Assembly (NCBI GenBank): GCA_028274465.1
Contig: CM051457.1
Span: forward strand, 32,151,313 to 32,215,312
Direction of reading: 5' to 3'
DNA: 64,000 nt
Source of the DNA: Plantago ovata
Taxonomy: Eukaryota > Streptophyta > Magnoliopsida > Lamiales > Plantaginaceae
Below, one piece after another: positions 31,232-42,395 of the stretch (position 1 is its first letter; each line of letters begins with the position of its first letter). The translations under genes and the position numbers were made by a program. The notes beneath the pieces are model-generated. The model was given only the letters and a program-made list of their open reading frames with translations, was not told where the DNA came from and ran no database searches.

Positions 31232-32730
31232 CCCACCAGGCTTTGTATGGGCAGGCCTAGTAAGAATAGAGCCCAACTTTCTACGGCAATGGATCAAGGC
31301 CATCATGGGCCCAAGAGTCTAGAACCAACCGGAGTTGTGTGATCCGGAGCACACACTTGACTTGACAATAATCAGGAATAGATAGATATATTTTATCCAA
31401 AATCCTACTCTTCAAGATAGTGCTTATTCCAAATGATAATGGTACGTCATTTATGAAACTTATACGACTTCAACTTATAGTTGAAAACTTAGCCTAATGC
31501 TAACAACTCCCAATTTGTAAAATGAATCTGCCTCCCCCTACCCTCCCCCCAAACCCATACTATAGGTCCTAGCAAGTAGCAAATTCTTGTGTGGGTATCC
31601 TAGAATCTCCAACTCTATCCTAGCAACTTACACCTCGGAGATTCCAGAAGTGTTGGAGAGCGTCTTGAACTTCATACACATTACACAGTAAAGAGATCGA
31701 CACTAGAAGTTTCCAAATAACTCTACCATCATGGTTAAGAAGGCGACTACCTCCAAGACAACATCCTCAAGAACTAAGACATTAATATTTGTCTTTCTTA
31801 CCAACAACTAATGATTTGTTTTTTTTTCATTTAAACAAAACTAAAATTGAAATTAAAAATTTAGATAAAAGGGACTAAACTAAATACCAACACCATAACA
31901 CATTATTATTACCATTTTTTTTTCCTAACGGATGTAAAGTCAAAGCTCATATAAAATACTAGAATTATTTAACACCAACATATCACCGATCTCTTATTTT
32001 TCGTACGTTACCATAAAATTGGTGTTGATTAAATTACTCTTCCATTCCAATGGTAATGATACCAGTTGGGGAGAATTGAGAATCGGTCATGAAATTAGAA
32101 CGTGAGTTTGTCATTGTGAGTGAAGCCGGTGACCAGTGACCACGGTTACAATTTGAAAAGTAAACTATGCCCGTAGTATAGAAAGAAGTAAATATATTTC
32201 TTTAAAAGAAAGGAAATTATTATAAAGTGGATATGATTATTTTACTTTTTTAATAATGAAAACAGAAGAAAAATGGAGGACATTGGTACTTCCAATGTCA
32301 TCGGTCAATGTCAGTCGTAACGCACTAATTTAATTTATTCGATATTAGTCCAAATTGATAATGGACTGACAGCTACTCCTTATTTCTTTAGTGCCCAATC
32401 TTTTTGACTTTGTCAAAAACAATCCTTATTCTATTCCTCCCAACAAAGACCAAAGCCACAAACAAACACCACATCACCAATCTCAAACCATTAACAAAGA
32501 AAGAATCCGATGCTGGATCTAGAAAAAGTCATATCCCATGCAAATTGTAAATAAAATAATACCAATAATTAATAATAATCCATCCAACTTGCTTCAATTA
32601 ATTAAAATATCATCCCCAGATTTCATAACATTTGCTAATTCTGTCCCTACTCCTACCCCAATTTACAATAAAACCCCAAAGTCCACTATTCTCTGTATTA
32701 CAAAAACTCTCACACTTTTCCACACCCCCA
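31232..32730. other. Intergenic; 3' flank of the WRKY gene
   Basis: No gene recognised. The final few hundred bases before 32731 should contain the WRKY 3' UTR (minus strand). GACTTTGTC/TTGACT motifs near 32405 are unremarkable. Confidence 0.45.
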
Positions 32731-33825
32731 CTAAGTTGACTCAAACACCACTAACTGAGATGGTGTAGCTGCAATCTCCTGCATCGCCCCTTGCATGTGA
32801 CGGTGTTCCCCTTCGTATGTGACAATCAGCATCGTTGGATCATCTGTTGCCCTCTCCACGTGTTTCCTCGCTGGGCACCCTCTAATTGTACTGCATTTGT
32901 AGTACCCCCTATAATCAAAAAACAGATCATATCAATTAACTGTCCTAATACGATTTTAGAAGGTTGGTAAAATGTGTTCAGAAGGGAGGGGATAGTTACC
33001 GTGGGTAAGGGGAACCTTTGATAGGTTTTTGGCCGTACTTTCTCCATGAAAACTCATCTGGAGGAATATCGGCGATTTTGGAGCTGATTGCTGGAACTCT
33101 AATTGTTCTTCTGACCTTTGATTTCCTGTAAATTAAAACAATCACTCAAACTCATTAATTAATTAAATAAAAATTAAAGGTCAAAGTCAAACAAATTTAA
33201 TTTAAATTTTAAACAATACACACCTCTTTTTGCAGTGGCAACCGGAAGACTTGCCGGAGAAGTTCTCAGAGTGTTCGTGCTCGCGGCACCTCTTTCCACC
33301 GGCGAGCGGCGGTTTAGAGGCAGAGATAGTCGGAGTAACAAACATTCCGATTTTACCATTCGATACGCTTCCTTCTCCAGTAATCGACGAAACAAACGTC
33401 GTAGACGACGAATTTCCAGACGTAGAGAGCTCTTTCGCGAGGATTTCGCTCTTCGAGAAAGCAGCGGTCGGCTTCGTGAAATCGAGTGTCAGCGGCTTGG
33501 CCGGAGGCGGTGTGGCGGTTTGAGGAGTAGTAGAGAACAAGTTGAGAACCGGATTCTGAGTTTGAGGCTGAGATTGAAGAGGCTGAGTTGGACCTCGTCG
33601 GAATCGGGCGTGACCGGATCGGTTAAGGATCGAGATGACGTTTTTGAACTTGGAGACGGTGAAATCAGTGATTTCTCGGCAATCGATTTTCTGATCCCGG
33701 TACTGGTGGTTCTGGTGAGAGACTGTTCGGATTAGATGCTCCATGGATTTCAATCCGGCTGAAGCAGCTTCCTGTAGAGCCATTTGCTCGTTCAGATTCG
33801 AGTAGCCGAGCAGTTCCATTGCCAT
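32731..33825 (-). CDS. WRKY11: WRKY group IId transcription factor, WRKY11/WRKY17-like (3 exons)
   Basis: Exons (minus): 33825-33224 (602 nt), 33125-33000 (126 nt), 32908-32731 (178 nt); 906 nt, 301 aa. N-terminus has the group IId C-motif, a calmodulin-binding helix ([21 protein letters not shown], about 57-77). Then LDFTKP and [13 protein letters not shown], found in WRKY11/17. The basic zinc-cluster region (CHCKKRKSKVRR) leads to the WRKY domain: WRKYGQK and the C2H2 finger C-X5-C-X23-H-X-H (KCSTIRGC...EHRH). The intron within the domain, after PYPR|G, is the conserved position. WRKY11/17 bind W-boxes in the nucleus and act as negative regulators of basal defence in Arabidopsis. Splice sites: AG|GTGTGT, TTTACAG|G, CG|GTAACT, TTATAG|G. 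Confidence 0.94.
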
Positions 33826-33936
33826 ATTTTCGATCTGTTCTGTGAATTTTGTTTGCTTGTTTGTTTTTCACTTCATTAGCAGAAGAAAAGTGAGAGAGAA
33901 ATGAGAGAGGAGAGAGACGAATATAAGGAAGAGGGA

Positions 33937-33973
33937 TTGACCGGCTTAGTGGGTTACCGAGTTAACGAGTCAA
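33937..33973. promoter_or_regulatory. Paired W-box motifs upstream of the WRKY gene
   Basis: TTGACC on the plus strand (33937-33942) and TTGACT on the minus strand (33968-33973) lie about 110-150 bases upstream of the WRKY ATG. W-boxes near WRKY promoters commonly mediate auto- and cross-regulation by WRKY factors. Two hexamers this close can occur by chance. Confidence 0.5.
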
Positions 33974-35854
33974 ACTTTGGATTTTAATCGGACGGCTGAG
34001 ATGAGTTGTTTGAAAACTTCGATACTGTGGGGTAGACTAAAGACCAAAACAGTGGCCATTTTTCTGTTCTGGTGTGGGGCCTGTTTGGTTGAAAACTGGG
34101 AAAAACTGATACTGCCACTCTGTGGTTTTATCTGCCAGGTCTAGGTACAGGCGTCACTGCGCGTGGTACTGCTTTGTTTTTGTGGTTTGGAGTGGGGATA
34201 GGGTTGGGGTTTGAATGAGAATATTGGTTAATGTGGGGTGGAAGTATGATTTGGGGATTGTGGGCAATGATTGTGATAAATGTGAATTTTCTCGTGAAGA
34301 GAATAGTTGGTGGAAAATGACGAAAAAGGGATTTGGTTGTCGAAATTTTTGGTTTTTTGTAATACTGAAGATTATACGGTAATACCAGCACGGGATTTTC
34401 TCTGTTCCTTCCACTTGCTTTTCTAATTTGACTTATTATTACCAACAAAATATTCGACCCCGTCCACTCTTGACTCTTTTAAAACTTTTTTTCATAAAAG
34501 CATTTTGTTAAGTGTAAGAGTATTTTAAGCGATAGTTTATCGGAAAAGTATACCGACAAATATAAGGTTATTACTGAATATTATAGAGTATTTATATTGG
34601 AATATTAAACATATTATGTGTTTTTTTGTAAAAAATTACATTTTTTTTTAGCAATTTAAGCGTTTAATTTAATAACATCTATACTTTACATAACAACATG
34701 GTATGATTTATTTTTAAGTTGAGTATAGACGATTTCTAAAAAGAAATTGTATTCTGTTAATTATGTAAACTTGTAATGCAGATATCACATGTACATATTA
34801 TCGTTTAAAAAGAGACTGAAACAAAAGAAAGGTGTGATAAAAAAAAAAGTTGACACACATATTCATTATTACAAAATCAAAATTACACACTTCCACTGAA
34901 AATGAGTTGTTTTTTAGCCGATAGCTCCTCGGCTCCTTGACATATCTCTCTTGAATAAGGAATAATTACCGACATAGGGAAGTAAAAATGCAAAAATGTC
35001 CACACCTATTTTATATAGAATATTTGAATTAATAGTTGTAACCGTCATTATGGCAGGACACTTCAAAATTCAAATATGAAGCGTCATGACTTCGAGCAAA
35101 ACCAGAAAAGAAAGAAAAATGATGGAAAGCAAGAGTAGGAAGAACAATTTCTTTTTTTAAGTTTCTCAATCGACACAACATATGTAAACATCCCCTAATA
35201 AAAGTCCACTAAGAGGTTAACATGGATTCTATATCCCTCATAATCTACTCCATTGCGGAGCAAAATGGGATTGGATTTCCCGAGTGCCAAAACCACAAGG
35301 AAACCCTCTTTCATTGTTTTTTTTTTAGGTGAAAAAACCTTGACACAAAAGAGTTTGCCTTCCCAAGCATGCGTGCCTTGTTTATGGGGAACTTTATACC
35401 ATATGTACGTCAACACAAAGCGACACAAATCCAATAAAATCGGGATTAATCTCTTTTTTTTTAAAAAAAAGGAAAAGTAGGTTGTATTATAACCAAAGGA
35501 GCAAAAAGCTCACAGTTACAAAATGAGGAACAGTTACGGCGCTAAAAACGACTTAAGACAGTAGGATTCATCTCTTCATATTCCAAACATATGGTCCTTC
35601 CGAACTTATTAATTAAGTATATATCTGTTGCTCTAAATTCGATACTTTAAGTACTTTGAGACAAAGACCTTAATTGTTAACACAGAGGGTGACAATTTTA
35701 CCCACTTTTTTTTCTTTTTTTGGTTTTTCCATATTCATCCATTTTAAAAAGGTTGGGACTAGCCCGTTTATAAAATTCATAAAATGGGTTACCCATTTAG
35801 TATTGGTAAAATATATATGAACTATAAAGTGGGTAAACGGTTTACCGTTTGTAA
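33974..35854. other. WRKY promoter side and intergenic
   Basis: No gene recognised. The sequence up to about 34450 is moderately G+C balanced and then AT-rich. Short frames at 34128-34448 and 35195-35480 do not resemble proteins. Confidence 0.45.
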
Positions 35855-36352
35855 GAGCATTTGCATTAGTATTGTGCGACGCCATGGCATCGTGGTGGTT
35901 TTTTGCACTATGTCGCGACATCGTGGCATGTTTATGCATTGGTTGTCACGATGTCGTGGCATCATCTAATTTTATTTTTTATTTTTTTATTTAAACAAAA
36001 CGAAAATATATCATGGGGTGTTCCAAATCGGTAGTCGTTCCCAACATAGTAAACAGTAGTCTAGATATATAGATTTCAAAAAAATAAAGTTGCTGGTCAT
36101 TTTTATTTATTTTTTGTATTTTTATTTTTTCAAGTTATAGTATTTAAGATGTTGGACAATTTGTTAAAACAAAAAAAATGAAAAAAGGAGACAAATCAAG
36201 GCTGCCACAGCCCCTTTTGCTTCTCGAGATTTGAAATTTGATGGACGTCGTGGTTGATGCCGTGACGTCGACAGACCGATGCATTCGCACGCCAGGGCTC
36301 CCACCGGTGTCGTCGGTGCCGACTTTCCACGCCACCACCGATGCAGACTGTG
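35855..36352. mobile_element. Possible PIF/Harbinger MITE with TAA target duplication
   Basis: The left end GAGCATTTGCATTAGT (35855) and the inverted right end CACAGTCTGCATCGGTGG (from 36352) resemble each other and the GAGCATCTGCA-type termini of PIF/Harbinger elements. Both are flanked by TAA (35852-35854 and 36353-36355), the usual target duplication. Inside, GACGCCATGGCATCG / GACATCGTGGCATG / GATGTCGTGGCATC form degenerate repeats near the left end and GACGTCGTGG...CCGTGACGTC near the right. No transposase. About 498 bp. Confidence 0.45.
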
Positions 36353-38441
36353 TAACATAAAACCTCAATACACAACTTAAATAACATTATAATTTCATAT
36401 CCCTTCTCATTTTATTATAAATGGGTAAGACTTTTGCCCATTCAGTTTAGCACATATCCCACCACTAAAAACTTATTTGAAAGTGGGTATAAATAAGTGT
36501 GTAAAACCTGTTACCCATATTAATTTATCCTATTCATCTTCACCAGTCCAATTGCCACCCCTATTTATCCATAGACTTACCCATAAAAGTTTGTCCAAGG
36601 TAATTCGGTTAAAGTGACTGACCGTCTGACGATTCTCTATTTCTAGTTGGAAGCCTGGAACTAAGTAATTATCAAGGATTTAAGGTAAAATCATTATTGA
36701 ACTCTGGAATGCGTAGTGTCCAATTTACGTACTTCATAGTGGATGTGTCCAATTTTATTTTATTTTTAATTTTGATATTCTTGGTAACAATCATTCCAAT
36801 TTATTATATATGTTTTCAATTTACCACCGGAATTCATCACGTGACGAAGATTGAGTCTTAAACGTCGTTGAAGATTTAACATACTGAAAAATTCCGGCAT
36901 CAATACCACACACATTCAATTAAAAACAAAAACGAAAGGAAAAAAAGATTGAAAAACATTGCATATGCACTTTATATTGGGATTATTATATGTAACACAT
37001 TGAATATGACATGAGTTGGTGTTCGATGGGTATGAGTGTTACGCAAATTATATTTTTTGTTGAGTATTGTGTTTACTAAGTTAAATATGTATACAAATTA
37101 ACATGATTAATACAATAAAATATTAAAATTGGTCACATTCACTCTACGGTGCCCACATTATCACTCTGAAATATCAAAAATTAATTTTACCATAAAGATC
37201 TATCTATATAAGTGATTAGATCTAACATATTTTATTACAATCAACTTGTAATTCATACTTAGACTTTATAAATTTGAAAAAAAAAACACTAACCCTACAT
37301 CATGTGTTACACAAATCCTTATGACTTGTTAGAGAATGATTGGTTGGTGCATTTTGCCAAAACATTAGGTCCCGAAAAACATTACATAAAATGTTAAAAT
37401 ATTATGAAAAATTAGTTAAAAATGTATTTGTGGAATTTCTTTTTATGTGGAAGTGGAACTATGAGGATTTGAGTTGACAATCAATAGTAGTATTAGCAAT
37501 TAAATTACACTGATTTCAAAAAAAAAAGAAAAGATTTCAAAAAAAAAGCAATTAAATTACACATTAAATTAAATTAAATTAGGAAAAGAAAAAGGTATAA
37601 TAAAGGAAGGCTGACTTAATTAAAAATATATAGTGGTGGGACCCGGCCAACAAAATGGCATCAGTTCACATGGAAAATGGTTGACCAACTTTGATCTGAC
37701 CTGTACAACACACCGTATACAGCAGACGTTATCTGAACCGTTGGATTAAAAGTGAGATCTGATCAGATCCATCCACCACATGCATGTGCTCTTTCTTATT
37801 TTGTTGGGTCTTCTAAGTTTAATGTGGTGCTGTTGACCACGGCTCCTCTTGCCTTTTGAGTTCACCTCTATAAGTTTAATGTGGTGCTGTTGTCCTATTT
37901 TATGCATCTTCACATGGATCGCATTAACGGTACGCTATACTACTACAGTCCACTTTAAGCAGATTAACTCATATACTCAGTTCGAATTACCAAAATCCGG
38001 GTACAATCGAGTTATATATAAGTATGTCCGTGATAAAGATGTTGGAGTAGTATATGTGGAGTTAGGGTTTAGAACTTCAGCGGAGGATTAAGATTGGTTT
38101 GGGCGTACTTAAATTTATAAGATAGTAAATAAGTAGTGTAGACGTGTAGGAGTAAGAGTAGGGTAGTTATATTTACCATTTAAAAAAATGTTGGTACAAA
38201 TCTTATTCAGTTTAGCTTTGATTAAATATCCGACAAAATAGTTTCATTACTCTGGAGGAACAAATTCTAAAGAAATGTAATAACATTCACAACAACTTTT
38301 CTAAATTAAGTTTTTTGCTTAAATATTGACAAAAATATAAAAATATGTGTAAAAGACTAGCATATCGATTCCCTAAAATTTATATAAACCACAAAAAAGG
38401 GGAATTTTTTTCACATGCTTAAATTTGTGCATACCTAAAAT

Positions 38442-38480
<39 letters not shown>

Positions 38481-39940
38481 TTCATCATAAATGTATACTA
38501 TATATGGTTAAATTTTAAAGCTTTGTTCAAAGTGATGCAAGTAGACAAACATAGTTAAAGGAGTATTATAATATCTTAACCTATTTAATTACTCTCTTTA
38601 TTATTAGACCCCTAGGAGAGTGGAGAATCAAAATAGAGAAAGGCAAAGTAGAGAAGAGAAGGAAAGAACAAAATCATCCATCTTTAAATCCAGGAAACCA
38701 AAAACTTTGTGATTGAAAAAGTTGTTTGTAGTACGTCGAGTGCTAAAGTGAGACACCCATGAGTCCATGACCAAGAGAGAGTTATGGGTGGGTCCAACGC
38801 CGAACAGTGTAATATAATACTCATCTGTGTTTTTGAACTCTATGTGTTTGATTTTGGATCGAAGTTTTAAGAGATTTATATAATGAGTGTAGTGTGTTGG
38901 TTTAGTGGTATGACCAACAATAAAGTTGTGAGATAAAGATTTGCAAAAAATGGAAGCGTATAGAATCCAGAAAAACGGACGAAAATGAAATATATATAGA
39001 ATCCAGAAATACAAATGAGTATTGTTTTGAATTTTGATAGTAGAGAATATATGAACAAGATAGAGTTAAACATATTAATAGTGTAATCATTATAACTAAA
39101 ACGATATGTAACTAAAACGATATGTATTAGTAAAATAGTAAAATTCCAAAATGACAACTAAAAAAATTGTAAGGGAGTAGTATTACTATTATTAATGATC
39201 CGACAACTAATCAAACACGATGTAACCTTTGAATCGTTATAGGGCAATGCCAAAAATTTGAAACACAAATCTTATTTGTATGAAATTATTCATTTTAAAT
39301 CAGAGTTGGGATTACAGAAAATCCAAAATTGTCCGGGCAAGGAGAAACAAATCTCCTCCATGTTATTTATTAATGCAACTCGTCCATTAAAATTTGGAAG
39401 CAAGAAGAAATGGGTTACTATACTAACTAACATTAACAAAAACATGACTTTGAAGAAACGAGTTTTGACCATATAGAAATTTGAATGCCGTGAACGATCT
39501 GGAACCTTTGACGGACGGACGGCCTTGTATTTTAGGTTATGTCACAAGGCAGCTAATTTCTTCTCTGTTAGAATTTAGATGTTGACTTCTTGTCCACTGA
39601 ATCAATCGTTTAATACGACTAATTATCTAAGCTAGTTTGTTTGTCTATATACAAATGTTTATTTTAGTTGACTTTAGATTCATTTTTCATTGAATTAGAA
39701 GCCACCCCCCATCTTTTATATGGTTAAATAAAATGTATGTGGACGAGAAAAGGGGGATACGTTTTGATTTTTCTTCTTTATTTCCCAATAGTCAACCTAA
39801 TATTCAACCTCAACTTGGAAATTTTAATTCAACTTCGTCATGTACCAAACTCACAGGGAGTGCCCATATCACCCTCCACGTATATATAAGTAATATTTAT
39901 TTATTTTCTTTTAAAGGAAACTACATTACTTACTCGGGGA
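36353..39940. other. Intergenic, no supportable gene; T35 homopolymer
   Basis: AT-rich DNA without protein similarity. A run of 35 T lies at 38443-38477. A plus-strand frame at 37849-38091 and minus-strand frames at 38628-39157 have no recognisable features. The 37640-37800 stretch has TTGACC motifs and resembles promoter DNA, but no gene follows. Confidence 0.45.
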
Positions 39941-40588
39941 TTTCTATTCTCAGGTCGGCTTCGTACCGACCTAAATGTAGGTCTTTATTATATATTTCAT
40001 TCTAATTATTAAATTTTGATAAAAATATATAAATGTACAGTTATACTCCTACTTTCAAAAAATTCATTTAAATAATTTAAATAAGTTCTTACTATTTATA
40101 AGTATTAAATTAAAAAAAAAAATTACTTTAACTAAAATTAAAATTAACCAATATATATCAAATTAATTTCAACAACAATTGAATGGAATATTCGTTTTCC
40201 ATAATCTAATTGCACTAGCTATCAACATTTGTAGAGGACAATAACAGAGGCTTATTTTTTTAGCTACGAAGTATATTATTTAGAAGTGTTCGATAGTTTA
40301 TATATCATTAAAATGGATAAATTATTGTGATCAATTAACTTTGATTTGTGATTAAGATTAATTAATAAGGTTTACGTATATGTAATCATATAAATTGAAA
40401 TTAAGGACATTATAGTTAATTTGTATTTTTGTGGTGATTTTTAATGTTAAAGAAAATTAATTATAATCCATCGTACCAAAATGACTTTGAACCGAAATGA
40501 ATGGATGAGATTAAATTAAGCGCCACATGTCAACTATTGAATGAAGACCTGAGTTTAGGTCGGTACAAAGACGACCTGAGAATAGAAA
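39941..40588. repeat. Inverted-repeat element, 45-bp arms
   Basis: TTTCTATTCTCAGGTCG..T.CGTACCGACCTAAA.....AGGTCTT occurs at 39941-39985 and, inverted, at 40544-40588 (about 40 of 45 bases match). Each arm also contains an internal AGGTCGG/CCGACCT palindrome. The 560-bp interior is AT-rich and non-coding. A foldback or MITE-like non-autonomous element is likely, though target duplications are not clear. Confidence 0.6.
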
Positions 40589-40799
40589 ACACCTACTTAC
40601 TCAACGATTTGAAAACTGTTTTTTTTTTTGTCACTCTTGTGAAAATTATAATTTTTTTAAATAATAGAAAAGTCAACACCTCATTGATATATATTTTGGA
40701 ATTATATCCAACACTTGATAGAAATACATTAATTTTACTTATATTTAAGAAAATTTTGATTTTTACTATAATTTCAATTTGTTTTTTAGGTTGAGACTA

Positions 40800-42395
40800 A
40801 CGTTCACATTTCACTCTTTGGAGGCTCTGATTAAGGTTTTATCCAGAGTGACAGAGGTAGCAACTTTTAGCACTGAAATAATCTTCAAACAACACAGGAG
40901 AAATTATTTCTACAAGCTACAACCCGGCATTCCAAGTACACAATTTTAGTGCGATCATTTATGAGGACACTCCAGATTTGAAACCTGAAAAATAAAAAAT
41001 ATCCTGGTCATCTTGAACAGCAAAATCTTTTCAGTTTAAAGGAGCACTTGCAGACTGCAGTGACGCTGCTTCTCCAACCAAAATAATGTAAGAAAGAATC
41101 TATGCAGAAAATCGAGGTGTAAATGTGAAGGTATGCTGGGCCGTAGTAGATAATCACTCCTGTGTTCTTTCAAGCTTGAAACAATCACCCTTGCCAACTC
41201 TTTCTGGATTTTAAGAACAGAGAACGCTTCAGGTGACAATAGTTCTACGATCAAGAATTCAAGTTATAAAAGAGTCTATATATGTCATTATCCAGCAGCA
41301 ACAGTTAAATAGAGCTCTGACCGAGGGATCAACCCTCCCCCCCCCCCCCCCCCCCCAATTCAACCATCTAAGCACATAAAAGGCACATCCGAATCTAAGT
41401 GATTGATAAGTATGACTCGAGGAAAAGACAATCTTACAAGTTCACCAACGTGTCAAAGATCAAATATCATATGTATATAGGAGCGGGGGACTTGTTTCTG
41501 TGTATACAATGATGCTTTACTTGTTCCTGCACTCTGGCAAATGGCTAACAAATCTGACAACTATGCTGAGAACTTACAATAAAAGAGAGATCTCCTGTAG
41601 AGTGCAAACCACTACATTTCGGTATTTCCTATACGATGAATATCTTCCTCCTTATTGCACACAAACCAAGACATCTGTGATTTGTATAAAAGACCGAAAA
41701 CCACAGTTTCCTGGCTCACAAATAATGAATGAATACACCTCCTAATTAGTGAACCTGATTGGACATAAATGCTTATAAAAACATGCATCTGAGGTACAAT
41801 ATGGAGATGTGACGCCAAACTGTGCATCCATCAAATACCACTGCAAAATGAACTAGCAGGCAAGGAATCCTTGGCAAACTAGCCATCACTTGGTCACAGG
41901 TAGGGGAATAGCAAAAACCTACAAGAGAGTAATCATTCAATAGCATCAACTCTGGTTCACAGTTAGAATGCAAGTGAAATAACCTAGTACTTGTACCCTA
42001 CTTGAAATTTTATAATGGACACTCAGTTTCTAGACCTAATATTGTTGATAATTTGGCTAGAACTGAGTTTTCATCCATCAAAAAGTTAAATGAAACGTCT
42101 AAATCCCAATGAAAGTTAGATGCATGGTTGTGGAATAAGAGAAGCAACAGGAAAAAATATATCCAAATAAAAAAGGCCAGCAGAACAACTATAGTTGAAA
42201 GTTTCCCAAGTAATGAAACACTAAAAGTAGACTTTATTTTCTCTGTCCTGCTAATAAGTTTATAAAGCTATGACAAATTAACGGCAGATTGGTTGACGTA
42301 TTTTTCTGTCCAGTAGTTTTACAAGAAGAAAGGGAAATCATGCCAGAAGTAAAGGAATGAAGTAGAGATTAAAGGATTTACCATTATTGAGATTC
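40800..42395. other. 3' flank of the giant coiled-coil gene; C20 homopolymer
   Basis: Probably includes the 3' UTR of the minus-strand gene ending at 42396. A C20 run is at 41337-41356. No additional coding exon was recognised. Confidence 0.4.

Noticed and set aside
37849..38091. 80-codon plus-strand frame with a hydrophobic start, possible small secreted peptide
   Set aside because: No clear signal cleavage site, no known family; flanked by non-coding AT-rich DNA.
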